DNA from: an uncultured Naasia sp.
GTDB taxonomy: Bacteria > Actinomycetota > Actinomycetes > Actinomycetales > Microbacteriaceae
Length of the DNA stretch: 64,000 nucleotides
NCBI GenBank assembly: GCA_913778905.1
Contig: CAJYYA010000010.1
Coordinates: forward strand, 434,001-498,000
Direction of reading: 5' to 3'
Part shown: in pieces, positions 1-8,124 of the stretch
Position numbering within the stretch: position 1 is the first letter of the stretch
How the letters are laid out: each line of letters opens with the position of its first letter
Position numbers and translations under genes: made by a program
Notes under the pieces: generated by a model
What the model was told of the DNA's origin: nothing
What the model saw: the letters and a program-made list of their open reading frames with translations, nothing else
Databases searched by the model: none

Positions 1-258
1 ATTTCGTTCGGGTCGCCGATCATCGTCACACCCGAGTCATCGGTGCGCGACGAGACGGATGCGCTGAGATCGATTCTGCAGACGCTGACGGACGCTCTCC
101 AGAGCTCATATTCCGTGGCCGGTGCGGGCAAGTGGTGGCAGCCGCGGCACCTCGGCGGCACCGCACCCACGCAGGAGGAGGCCGCCGCGGCCGACGCCGA
201 ACGTGATCGCCGACGGGCGGAAGCCGCAGCCGCGGCCGCCGCGAAGCCCGGCGTCTGA
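1..258 (+). CDS. C-terminal end of a probable 1-acylglycerol-3-phosphate acyltransferase (PlsC-like), partial
   Basis: The gene enters from the left edge, so only the last 85 residues are visible. They include FGSPI near the edge, an R-x-x-TDALR helix, WWQPRHLGGTAPT and then a charged, alanine-rich tail. From memory, actinobacterial PlsC-type lysophospholipid acyltransferases end in this way, with a WxPxxLGGTAPTxEEA stretch before an Ala/Arg/Glu tail. The catalytic HX4D motif lies outside the window, so the assignment rests only on the tail. If right, the enzyme acylates lysophosphatidic acid at the membrane in phospholipid synthesis. It converges on the BCCT gene, with a hairpin between them. 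Confidence 0.45.
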   Translation: MSFGSPIIVTPESSVRDETDALRSILQTLTDALQSSYSVAGAGKWWQPRHLGGTAPTQEEAAAADAERDRRRAEAAAAAAAKPGV

Positions 259-295
259 GGCAGCCCGCACGCCTTCTACTTCTCTGTTCCAACGA

Positions 296-333
296 CATCG
301 CCCGTCCGCCTCTGGAGAGACGGACGAGCGATG
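296..333. terminator. Bidirectional hairpin terminator between convergent genes
   Basis: A 13-base arm at 296-308 pairs with 321-333 with one mismatch, around a 12-base loop. It lies in the gap between the stop of the partial acyltransferase gene and the stop of the minus-strand BCCT gene. There is no T-run, as is common for actinobacterial terminators. Confidence 0.6.
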
Positions 334-351
334 TGGTGGCTCGGAGGCTGA

Positions 352-2106
352 TCAGCCCTCGTTGCGCCCGGGGGTGTGGGCGAGAGCGTCCGGGAGGTCG
401 GCTACCGTCTCCGCCCCGGGCTCGGCGTGTTCGGACCTCGCCGCTGTGGGCTGATCCTCGCCTCTATCTACCGAGCGCTTCAGCTTCAGCTTGAGTCTCG
501 GCAGCAGCCCGCGCGCAGCGGGCTGTTCGACCTCCAGCCCGTAGAAATCTCCGACCTGTGACAGCAATGCCGCTCTGCGGGCCCGATCGTAGGCGCGCCG
601 CTCCCGCCCGAAGGCGATGATCGTCGACCAGCACATCGCGAGCATGATGACGCTGAACGGCAGGGCGATGATGATGGCCGCCGTGCGCAGGGCCACCAGT
701 CCGCCGGCGAGGAGGAGGGCGGTGGCGAGGACCGACGTCGCGACCGCGAAGAACACGCGCACCCACCGGACGGGCTCGGTGTTGCCACCCGACGCGAGCA
801 TGCCCATCACGAGCGACCCCGAGTCGGCGGACGTCACGAAGAAGATCGCGATGAGGAGGATCGCTCCGATCGTCAAGGCAGCTCCCGCGGGCAGAGGCTG
901 GATGAGCGCGAACAGCGACCCTTCGACATTTACCGATCCGTCTGCGCCGACGAGACCACCGCTGCCGTAGAGCTCTCGGTAGATGGCGGATCCGCCGAGC
1001 ACGCTGAACCAGAGGAACGTCACCATGGTCGGGACGAGGATGACGCCCATCACGAACTCACGGACGGTGCGGCCCCGCGAGATGCGGGCGATGAAGATGC
1101 CGACGAAGGGCGCCCACGACATCCACCAGCCCCAGTAGAACGTCGTCCACGCGCCCTGCCAGGCTGTCCCCTCGTCACCCGAGAAGGCGCTGACGGTGAA
1201 GGAGAGACCTATGAAGCTCTGCAGGTAGTTGCCGATCGACTGCACGAAGTCGCGGAGGAGGAACTGGGTCGGCCCGACGAACAGCAGGAAGATCACGAAT
1301 ATGGCGGCGAGGATCAGGTTGGCGTTCGACAGCCATTTCATCCCCTTCGCCACTCCGGAGAGCACCGAGAAGAGGACGGCCGCCGTGATGACGGCGATGA
1401 TCACGATGTTGACGAAGGTCGAGGCGGTGATGATGCCCGCGCTCTCGAGTCCCGCACTGATCTGCAGCACGCCGAGACCCAGCGAGGTCGCGACGCCGAA
1501 CATGGTGCCGACGAGGGCGACAACGTCGATCAGGTTGCCCCATCCGCCCTTGACGCGGTCGCCGAGGAGCGGTTCGAGAGTCCAGCGGATCGAGGCGGGG
1601 CGTCCGCGGCGGTGGATCGCGTAGGCGAGTGCGACACCGACGACCACGTAGATCGACCAGGCGTGCACGCCCCAGTGGAGGAAGGTCTGCGAGAGGGCCT
1701 GTTGGGCGAGCTGCGCCGGGGTTCCGGCGACGCCGGGTCGAGGCGACGCGAAGTGGCTGAGCGGCTCGCTCGCGCCATAGAAGACGAGGCCGATGCCCAT
1801 TCCGGCTGCGAAGAGCAGCGAGAACCACGAGCCGAGGGAGAACTCGGGGGTGTCGTCATCCTTGCCGAGCTTGATGTCGCCGTGACGCGAGAACCCGATC
1901 CAGAGGCAGAAGCCGACGAAGAAGGCGGCAATGAGCACGTAGTACCAGGCGAAGTTCGCGACGATCCAGGTCTGGACCGATCCGAACGTGCTCTCCGCGA
2001 CGTCGGGCACGATCATCGCGAAGGCGGCGAACACCACGACGACTGCTGTACCGGGCCAGAAGACCCAGGGTGTGATGGACGGTGGGCGCGTCTGTGAAAC
2101 CGACAT
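352..2106 (-). CDS. BCCT family transporter (betaine/choline/carnitine type)
   Basis: The 584-residue polytopic membrane protein has the BCCT hallmarks: an N-terminal segment leading into GSWFSLLFAAGMGIGLVFYG, then the conserved stretch WWMSWAPFVGIFIARISRG and further helices. The length fits the family (about 500-700 residues). The cytosolic C-terminal tail is about 70 residues, rich in Arg and Lys and then acidic; in BetP-like carriers such tails take part in osmosensing. By family it imports compatible solutes with Na+ or H+. I chose the ATG at 2106 (MSVSQTRPP); an ATG at 2154 would add 16 residues. The frame is open further upstream but that part is arginine-rich antisense of the next gene. 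The substrate cannot be read from sequence. Confidence 0.92.
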   Translation of the reverse strand: MSVSQTRPPSITPWVFWPGTAVVVVFAAFAMIVPDVAESTFGSVQTWIVANFAWYYVLIAAFFVGFCLWIGFSRHGDIKLGKDDDTPEFSLGSWFSLLFAAGMGIGLVFYGASEPLSHFASPRPGVAGTPAQLAQQALSQTFLHWGVHAWSIYVVVGVALAYAIHRRGRPASIRWTLEPLLGDRVKGGWGNLIDVVALVGTMFGVATSLGLGVLQISAGLESAGIITASTFVNIVIIAVITAAVLFSVLSGVAKGMKWLSNANLILAAIFVIFLLFVGPTQFLLRDFVQSIGNYLQSFIGLSFTVSAFSGDEGTAWQGAWTTFYWGWWMSWAPFVGIFIARISRGRTVREFVMGVILVPTMVTFLWFSVLGGSAIYRELYGSGGLVGADGSVNVEGSLFALIQPLPAGAALTIGAILLIAIFFVTSADSGSLVMGMLASGGNTEPVRWVRVFFAVATSVLATALLLAGGLVALRTAAIIIALPFSVIMLAMCWSTIIAFGRERRAYDRARRAALLSQVGDFYGLEVEQPAARGLLPRLKLKLKRSVDRGEDQPTAARSEHAEPGAETVADLPDALAHTPGRNEG

Positions 2107-2162
2107 CTGATCGACAGTACCCAAGCGTTCCCGAGATTCTCCCGGCAGATTCATGGCTGGCG

Positions 2163-2732
2163 TCAGGTCGCGGGCGTGGCGGTGAAGGATGCCGCCCACG
2201 TCGTCGGTGCGCCGTCCTCGTCGAGGGCGAGCGAGATCCGGAGGCCCGGCGTTTGCGTGGTGGCGGGGATGGTGAGAATCCCGTTGGTGCAGGACGTGGA
2301 TGAGAGTACGGTGCCGTCGGTGTCCGTCAGGTCGGCCTGCAGGTCGCTGTCGCCGCGGCACGCGAAGGCGACCGAATAGGTGCCGGCGGGGAGCGTCGAG
2401 AACTGACTGGAGGTGCGCGGACCGTTCGTCTGGCTGATCCAGCCGTGGAAGCTCGCGGCGGCGCCGCCCTCCCCGGGTTGCGGCACCGAGGCCTCCGCCC
2501 ACGCAGCGATCCGGTCTACGGGCATCGGCAACGCCGCCTCGTCGGCGGCCAACGCGGCGGCTATGGATGCGGATACGTCCGGGGTGGGCGCGGCCTGTGA
2601 TGCGGAGGTCGAGGTGGTCGGGAGGTTCGCGTCCGGAATGGTCCCGTTCGTGCACCCGGTCATGGCGATCAGACCGATCATCAGCGCCGTGACACGGATC
2701 GGATGCCCGAGCCGTCTGATTGTCTCGTCCAT
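2163..2732 (-). CDS. Secreted lipoprotein of unknown function
   Basis: The 189-residue product starts at the ATG of MDETIRRLG. It has a short basic N-terminus, a hydrophobic stretch (VTALMIGLIAM) and a lipobox-like TGC at about residue 28, so it is probably a lipid-anchored exported protein. A Thr/Ser/Ala/Pro-rich linker follows. The rest contains two repeated Cys-containing strands (FACRGDSD, STSCTNG) that could form a disulfide in a beta-rich domain. The frame is open upstream to 2834 but that extension has no signal-like character. It ends 56 bases before the BCCT start on the same strand and could be cotranscribed. No function can be named. Confidence 0.75.
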   Translation of the reverse strand: MDETIRRLGHPIRVTALMIGLIAMTGCTNGTIPDANLPTTSTSASQAAPTPDVSASIAAALAADEAALPMPVDRIAAWAEASVPQPGEGGAAASFHGWISQTNGPRTSSQFSTLPAGTYSVAFACRGDSDLQADLTDTDGTVLSSTSCTNGILTIPATTQTPGLRISLALDEDGAPTTWAASFTATPAT

Positions 2733-2868
2733 GTCGAGCACGTTAGGTCGCGGATATGGGTGTTCTGTCAGGTGGCGACTACCTGCCTGGTCAGAGCCCC
2801 GATCCGGACCCGAAGGTGTTAGGTAGACAGGCACACGTCAGCAACCCTGGGAGAAAGCGGGCTCATCC

Positions 2869-3255
2869 GTGTTCGTCGTCGCATCGATCTTCGCCACCCT
2901 CGCGGCCCTGTTGCACGTGTACATCTTCGTTCTCGAGTCGGCTCTGTGGACCACTCCACGAGCACGCAAGACGTTCGGGATGACGGAGCAGCAGGCCGAC
3001 TCGACGCGAGAGATGGCCTACAACCAGGGCTTTTACAACCTGTTCCTCGCGGTGATGACGATCATCGGTGTCGTGGCGCTGCTCTCCGGCACCGTCGGCA
3101 TCGGCTCGGCGCTGATCTTCGCGGGCTGCGGATCGATGGTCGCCGCCGGACTGGTGCTGCTGCTCTCGTCGCCTTCGAAGGCTCGGGCGGCGCTGACGCA
3201 GCTCGCGTTTCCGCTCATCGCAGTGATTCTGCTGCTCATCGGGCTGCTCGCCTGA
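2869..3255 (+). CDS. DUF1304 family membrane protein
   Basis: The 128-residue protein has four hydrophobic segments. It begins with a helix carrying HVYIFVLESALWTTP, followed by RKTFG and a cytosolic loop with NQGFYNLFLA; these are the conserved features of the DUF1304 family of small four-helix membrane proteins. The start is a GTG preceded by a GGGAGAAAG ribosome-binding site. Function is unknown for the family. It reads toward the tRNA-Pro gene. About 40 bases upstream lies TTAGGTAGAC, the same ten bases as one arm of a palindrome before the Ser/Thr kinase gene at 51451. Confidence 0.9.
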   Translation: MFVVASIFATLAALLHVYIFVLESALWTTPRARKTFGMTEQQADSTREMAYNQGFYNLFLAVMTIIGVVALLSGTVGIGSALIFAGCGSMVAAGLVLLLSSPSKARAALTQLAFPLIAVILLLIGLLA

Positions 3256-3402
3256 CCCCTGCGTATCCGTCCCTCACCGGCGCTTCGGCTGAGTGGGAAG
3301 CTGGTCTCGAGACCGCCTCGGACACCCCGCACCGGGATGTGTCACGAAGAGGGTCTCGGAGGCGGTAAAGTAGTCAACCGTGCCGCTCGCGGTACGAAGC
3401 CA

Positions 3403-3479
<77 letters not shown>

Positions 3480-3533
3480 TTATTGAGTTGCTCAAACCAT
3501 TGGACTCGTTGAGGCCGGTGGAGGTCAGGTAAG

Positions 3534-3570
3534 AGAGCCTTCCGCAGAAATGCGGGAGGCTCTTTTCTTG
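3534..3570 (+). terminator. Rho-independent terminator downstream of tRNA-Pro
   Basis: A 12-bp stem (3534-3545 with 3552-3563, one G-T wobble) with a six-base loop is followed by a T-rich run TTTTCTT. It lies 55 bases after the tRNA and would end its transcript. Confidence 0.85.
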
Positions 3571-3719
3571 TCGTTAGTGAAGGCGACCGTCGGTCCCGTT
3601 GTCTCGTCGAGAAAGTCGTTCGATAGGGCAAAGATGGTGCCTGATCCTTTTCGCGCCATATCTGAGCATGGCTACGAACCATGCGCGCGATGCTGGCAAG
3701 ACGCTCGCCGACGGAGAGA

Positions 3720-4265
3720 TTACAACGTGGGCGTGGACGCCCCAGAGGCAATCGAGCGGCACTCAGCGCGGAGCGCCTTCAGTTCAGGGAGCGCACGCGG
3801 GTTGTCCTGGAGGTTCAACAGCGGTGTGTGCTCGCGGATCAATGCGACCTCAACGCCGTGAACCTCGAGCTGCGGCAAGACGGCCCAGCTCACCTCGAGG
3901 TTCGCATTGACCCACTCGACGATTGCCGCGCGCTCGGCGAATGCGAAGCGGTAGTTCTGGATTCGCGCTCGACCGGCGAGCGACCCGAACGGTGGGCGGT
4001 AACCGAGCACGGCGCCGATGCTTCGGATAAAGGTGCCGTTTCCGCGCGCTCGGAGTTCGTTGCCGAGCAGACGCTTGTGGAGCGTCTGCTTCTCCGCTTG
4101 CCCGATGTAGATCAGGTGAGTGTCGCGGCCGTCAAGAAGAGGCTGGAACGGCTCCGGCAGGGTCGCGCCGCCGCGGAGTCGGATGGCGTAGACGCCGAAC
4201 TCGTCCGGCACCATCGCGTCGATCTCACCTGCACATCGGAACGATCTATCGTCAAGCAGGTTCAT
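3720..4265 (-). CDS. GIY-YIG nuclease-superfamily protein
   Basis: The 181-residue protein carries the GIY-YIG fold motifs: GVYAI at about residues 24-28, LIYIG at 51-55, a following Lys/Arg-rich helix (KRLLGNELRARG), an EVALI glutamate and a late LLNLQDN asparagine. These match the GVY, YIG, Arg, Glu and Asn positions of the catalytic core, so nuclease activity is plausible. It is the last gene of a minus-strand operon. Its ATG overlaps the stop of the unknown protein upstream (ATGA), and the DUF1883-TIR gene lies further upstream. It ends in TAA. A defence or mobile-element role is inferred from context only. Confidence 0.75.
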   Translation of the reverse strand: MNLLDDRSFRCAGEIDAMVPDEFGVYAIRLRGGATLPEPFQPLLDGRDTHLIYIGQAEKQTLHKRLLGNELRARGNGTFIRSIGAVLGYRPPFGSLAGRARIQNYRFAFAERAAIVEWVNANLEVSWAVLPQLEVHGVEVALIREHTPLLNLQDNPRALPELKALRAECRSIASGASTPTL

Positions 4266-5575
4266 AACTGCCCTGCGTCCGGAGGCTTCTTCCGGCCGTT
4301 GCGCCGCAGCTTCGACGCCACGGAGCTCGATACCTTGCCGGCGGCGTCCTTCGTATTCTGAGCAGCATTGACGCTGAACGATGCGACCGCTTTCGCGCCG
4401 CGTGCGCCGATCCTCCCCGCGGTCTCCACACCTGCTGCGCCAGCCTCGACGGTTGCATCACGCGCCTCGATAGCCGCCACGGCCCAGCGCTTCTTCTCCA
4501 GGTTCACGCGGGTGTCGGAGATGCCGAGCGTCTCGTGGAAAACTCGCACGTCGGCGCCGACCTCGTTGCTGGAGCGCACGACTTCGCCGGGCTTGAGCGG
4601 ATGGAATAGCACCTTGTTGTTCGCCGTTACGGCCGCAGCGTCCATCCGAGCGAGCAGTCGCTCGCTGCTCTTCGCGATCAGATCACGGCGCTTCGTGCGG
4701 CCCGCCCGGATGGCCTCGCGGTGCCGGTCGAGATCTTCGGGGCTCGTGTCGAGGACACGATCGAGTTCGAGAACGGCGAGACCGTCTTGGAGTTGGAAGC
4801 AACGTGCCAGAACGGCCAGCCACTCCTCGACCTCGCCCTCGGCGCCCTTCGCGACCTTGGCGATGTCGCCGACGCGGGATTTCTTCTCCATCTTCTCGGC
4901 CAGGGCATCAAGGCGGCGAAGGGCGTAGGACTGCGTCTCCGCGATGGTCTGTGCGGCACCGTGCAGGCTCGACCAGGTCACCTCGGACACGCGGCCCACA
5001 TGCTGCCGCTTCAGCATGGCGTCGTCGATGACCAGCCCGACGCCGATCATGCGGGCGAGCGCACTGTCCTTCTGCGCCCGAAGGATGTCGTCGACCTTCT
5101 CGTCGATGACGGCCAGGTAGTCGGTGATCTCCTGCATGGTCTGCTGCATGGCGAGCTGAGCCATGATGCCTGCCGCACCAGCCAGCATCGCCGGGTTGGT
5201 GAGCATGGAGCCGACGGTGCCGGGCTTCACGAACTCGAGGATGTTGGTGATCTTGCCCTTGCTCGTGGTCACGATGGCGCGGCTGACGCTGTCCGACGAG
5301 CCCTTCATAGCGTTGCCGAGCTTGAGCGCCTTCGCCGACTCCTCGGTGAGCTTCACCCAGCGGCCGGCGTTGGCGGCGACCTCGGATCCGCCCTTCGCCG
5401 CGGCCGAGCCGACGTTGAGCGCGCCACCGACAGCATGAGCGAGGTTCAGCTCGCGGGAAGCAACGCCCGCAGTGGAAAGGAAACGCTCGACGGCCAGAGG
5501 GTCACCGATGACCGCAAGACCGTCTCCGTCGCTGACTAGTTCGATCTCGTCGCGCGGCTCGTCCTCGTCCGACAT
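4262..5575 (-). CDS. Unknown alpha-helical protein between TIR and GIY-YIG genes
   Basis: The 437-residue protein is not assigned to any family I can name. It has an acidic N-terminus (SDEDEPRDEIE), then helices. A hydrophobic Ala/Met-rich stretch (NPAMLAGAAGIMAQLAMQQ) near residues 130-150 is followed by long amphipathic helices with heptad character (ITDYLAVIDEKVDDILRAQ; LDALAEKMEKK) and a basic C-terminus (KLRRNGRKKPPD). One central hydrophobic segment in a helical protein would suit membrane insertion or oligomerisation. I chose the ATG at 5575 (MSDEDEP); a GTG at 5590 is an alternative. It lies 58 bases after the TIR gene and overlaps the GIY-YIG gene by four bases, so the three are probably one transcript. 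Confidence 0.7.
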   Translation of the reverse strand: MSDEDEPRDEIELVSDGDGLAVIGDPLAVERFLSTAGVASRELNLAHAVGGALNVGSAAAKGGSEVAANAGRWVKLTEESAKALKLGNAMKGSSDSVSRAIVTTSKGKITNILEFVKPGTVGSMLTNPAMLAGAAGIMAQLAMQQTMQEITDYLAVIDEKVDDILRAQKDSALARMIGVGLVIDDAMLKRQHVGRVSEVTWSSLHGAAQTIAETQSYALRRLDALAEKMEKKSRVGDIAKVAKGAEGEVEEWLAVLARCFQLQDGLAVLELDRVLDTSPEDLDRHREAIRAGRTKRRDLIAKSSERLLARMDAAAVTANNKVLFHPLKPGEVVRSSNEVGADVRVFHETLGISDTRVNLEKKRWAVAAIEARDATVEAGAAGVETAGRIGARGAKAVASFSVNAAQNTKDAAGKVSSSVASKLRRNGRKKPPDAGQL

Positions 5576-5633
5576 TCGTGCCCCATCCACCGCGCTGATC
5601 TAGTGAGTCGAGATTATCGGTCGCGAGCGTTGC

Positions 5634-6410
5634 TCAGGCGGCGTCGGCATCGCGCACGACCTCGGCGATCTCGTCCGCGATCTCCGCGATGGTGCTGGTT
5701 GCCGTGGTGCGGGCGATCTTGTCGGCCAGCGACGGCGACTGCGACTCGACCTCGTCCTTCGAGATCTCGTGCCAGATCGGAAGCATCCGCTGCTTGCCGG
5801 CCACCGACAGCCCGACGATGCCGTCCAGCTCGTACTGCGGCCACCCCTTCGCGAAGAAGGACTTCGAGAAGACCACGACTCCGAATGACGAGTGTGCCAG
5901 GCCGTAGTCGATCTTGCGGCGCAAGCTATCGCCGATGCGAAGCTCGCCCTTGTCGAGCCAGACCTTCAGGCCTTGCTCGGTGAGTGCCTCGTAGAGCGGA
6001 AGCGCGACCGACGCCTTGTCCTCGCCTGCGTGCGAGATGAAGACATCCCAGGTCTGGCCGCTCTCGTCCGGCGTCAGACGAACGGGCGGCTCGGAGCGGA
6101 TACCGGCCAGCGACCCGCTCGCCGAGCGAAGCGGCCGCAGCGCACCCGGCTCCACGTTGACGTTGGCGCGGACGTTGCTCGCGCGGAGGCCGGCGAGATC
6201 CACGGTCACGTACCAGTGGCCGGTCGAGGGAACGACGATCCGCGACGGCGACACCTTCGCCAGCCCGCCGTAAAAGTGGTGTCGGCGGCCGTTTCGATAG
6301 TTGTTGAAGTTGGTCGAGTCCATGAGACGGACGTTCGCACCGGTGCTGAGCGTCACGACAACCGTGGAGCCCTTCTCGACGCGGCCAAGGTCGTACTTCA
6401 AGAAGTTCAC
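5634..6410 (-). CDS. DUF1883-TIR domain protein
   Basis: The N-terminal 90 residues match DUF1883: NFLKYDLG at the start, ANVRLMD near residue 30, FNNYRNGRRHHFYGG to 49, then a beta-rich part. Residues 121-255 form a TIR domain: WDVFISHAGEDK, WLDKGEL, and GWPQYELDGI with the likely catalytic glutamate at about residue 194. Bacterial TIR domains of this type often cleave NAD+ or make cyclic ADP-ribose signals in defence. I place the start at a GTG giving MNFLKYDLG, because it has a GGAG site seven bases upstream and matches where DUF1883 normally begins; the frame is open to 6476. It heads the operon with 4262-5575 and 3720-4265. Enzymatic activity is inferred from the retained Glu. Confidence 0.85.
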   Translation of the reverse strand: MNFLKYDLGRVEKGSTVVVTLSTGANVRLMDSTNFNNYRNGRRHHFYGGLAKVSPSRIVVPSTGHWYVTVDLAGLRASNVRANVNVEPGALRPLRSASGSLAGIRSEPPVRLTPDESGQTWDVFISHAGEDKASVALPLYEALTEQGLKVWLDKGELRIGDSLRRKIDYGLAHSSFGVVVFSKSFFAKGWPQYELDGIVGLSVAGKQRMLPIWHEISKDEVESQSPSLADKIARTTATSTIAEIADEIAEVVRDADAA

Positions 6411-6592
6411 GCGGGTGCTCCGTTCGGGTTGATGGCGCTCACTGCATAGCCCGATTACAGCAGCGACCTCCGACATACGCTGCCCGCGGCGCGCACATGG
6501 CGCTACGGATTCAACCTCAGCTCGGCGAGTCGCTTCCTCGCCTCGGTGGCTGCTTTCTCCGCTCTCTTGAGCTCCCGTTCGGCACGGGCGAC

Positions 6593-7162
6593 CTAGTCAT
6601 CGCGCTTGCGCTTGGCCTCGGCCATACGTGCTGCGGCTTCGACCGTCTTCCTTAATGACACGACACCGCGTGTCAGCTCGCATTCGGGGCACCAGGCGGC
6701 CGAGAAGCTCGGGAGCTGGTTGGTGTGGTGGACGCTCTGCTCGACGAGGTGACCGCAGGTCAGGGTGCGCTCCCAGATGTCGAGTTCTTCCTCGCGGCGG
6801 GGACTGCCCAAGAGGATTTTGCTGATGTTCTCGTACTGCTCCGGTGACATCGGGATCGGTGGGCAGCAACAGCCGCAGTGCGTTGCGCGAGATCCAGACA
6901 TGCTCCAGCGGTGGGCGTCGCAGTTCGGGTGCGTCTCCTTGTACTTCGCCTGGTCGGCGTCGTACTCGACCTTCTGCTCCGGCGTGAGGTACATCGTGCC
7001 GGGCCAGTTGCCGAGGTTGTCGATGATCGGCAGTCCGCAGCCACGGCACGGTTCGCCGGTCGCTGCCTGCTCGCGAGTGAGGTACATCCCCTTCTCGCGC
7101 CACTCGCGCCGTTTCGCCTCGTCGCGGTGCGCCCTCGTCTCCTCCTTGAGTGCGTTGGTCAT
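6593..7162 (-). CDS. Multi-zinc-ribbon protein, probably interrupted by an in-frame TAG
   Basis: The 189-residue frame has three likely zinc-binding clusters: CRGCG near residue 38, a Cys/His-rich CDAHRW...HCGCCCPP in the middle, and TCGHLVEQSVHH...WCPEC toward the end. The charged helix EAAARMAEAKRKRDD then meets TAG at 6593-6595. Past the TAG the same frame continues for 29 residues of the same charged helix (VARAERELKRAEKAATEARK onward) to another TAG at 6503. This suggests the gene once ran to 6503 and lost a CAG codon. The start is uncertain: ATG at 7162 lacks a clear ribosome-binding site, and TTG at 7219 is possible. Function is unknown. Confidence 0.6.
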   Translation of the reverse strand: MTNALKEETRAHRDEAKRREWREKGMYLTREQAATGEPCRGCGLPIIDNLGNWPGTMYLTPEQKVEYDADQAKYKETHPNCDAHRWSMSGSRATHCGCCCPPIPMSPEQYENISKILLGSPRREEELDIWERTLTCGHLVEQSVHHTNQLPSFSAAWCPECELTRGVVSLRKTVEAAARMAEAKRKRDD

Positions 7163-7466
7163 CTGGCGCTTGGCTGCGCGCGATGCTTTCTGTTCCTCCG
7201 TTTCGATACCTCCGGCCAATACGCCGGCACAATCGATGGCGGCCGCGTCTACCGAGTGATCGACTCGGCGCGCATCGCCAGTCCGACCATCGCGGCCCCG
7301 CGGATAGGTCTCGCCGTGGTGCCCGCCGTGCCTGCGGCAATCCTGGGCGACGAACCCCGGTTTCCGAACTGACCCAGGCGACACGCCGCACCTAACTTGA
7401 CGTGGCAATTCTTTCACTCCATGCGCTAGCCTGAAGATCCCACTGGCCGCGAGAGAGGAACCGCGC

Positions 7467-8105
7467 ATGGCGATCCACACCCCGAAGACCCGCGAGGAGC
7501 TCGCTGGCTACCTCTCCCCGATGCGCCTCACCGCCGAGGTGTTCGAGCGCGCCGTTGCCGTCGGTGCCGCGGAGAGCCGGACTTTCTCGCAGGGTGCACC
7601 GAAGTCTGCGCCGAACATGACGCGCTGGTTCCGGACGGTCGAGTTCATGCACGAGCAGCTGATGCTGCTGCAGCTCGACTGGAAGCGCTCCAACCCGCAG
7701 AACCTGCCGTACTTCTCGCAGGCTGACCTCAACATGGGGCTGATTACGAGCAGCGGTGACGAGTTCACTGGTGTGCCGTGGGGCACGTCGCCCAGCACCA
7801 AGAACCCGAAAGGCTCCGCCTTCGCCAAGCGCGTCGACGAGAACGGCCAGGGTGCACTGTTCGACCAGCAGACGGCCGACGGCGCCGAGATCGACGTCAA
7901 GTACCTCTGGATCCTGCTCTACAACGAGCGCGACGGCATGGTCTACCTAGAGCTGTCCCGCCCGAAGTCGATGGCCGGCAACCAGATCGACAGCTGGCTC
8001 GACCGCATCATCTTCCCGCCGTTCGACCTCGCGCTCGGCGCCTTCTCGTTCGACGAGGACGAGGCCGACGACGAGGTCACCGGCTTCACCATCGCCCGTC
8101 GCTGA
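7467..8105 (+). CDS. Unknown protein paired with XRE-ImmA/IrrE gene
   Basis: The 212-residue soluble protein has no family I recognise. Visible features are a helical N-terminus (TREELAGYL...FERAVAVG), a middle with PNMTRWFRTVEF and MLLQLDW, and a C-terminal half with hydrophobic strands (VKYLWILLYNERDGMVYLELSRP) and an acidic end (SFDEDEADDE). The ATG follows GAGAGAGGA at good spacing. The next gene starts 19 bases downstream on the same strand, so the two form an operon. Since ImmA/IrrE proteins usually cleave a partner regulator, this protein could be the substrate or toxin partner, but nothing in it proves that. Confidence 0.7.
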   Translation: MAIHTPKTREELAGYLSPMRLTAEVFERAVAVGAAESRTFSQGAPKSAPNMTRWFRTVEFMHEQLMLLQLDWKRSNPQNLPYFSQADLNMGLITSSGDEFTGVPWGTSPSTKNPKGSAFAKRVDENGQGALFDQQTADGAEIDVKYLWILLYNERDGMVYLELSRPKSMAGNQIDSWLDRIIFPPFDLALGAFSFDEDEADDEVTGFTIARR

Positions 8106-8124
8106 GGGGGCTGGATTCCCCACG

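Noticed and set aside
3574-3762. Small minus-strand frame between the tRNA terminator and the GIY-YIG gene
   Set aside because: No ribosome-binding site and no recognisable protein pattern; it overlaps the end of the real gene.
6593-6595. TAG as a reassigned sense codon for the whole genome
   Set aside because: Intact genes such as cmk and the XRE-ImmA gene end in TAG, so a general recoding is not supported; only local read-through or decay is possible.
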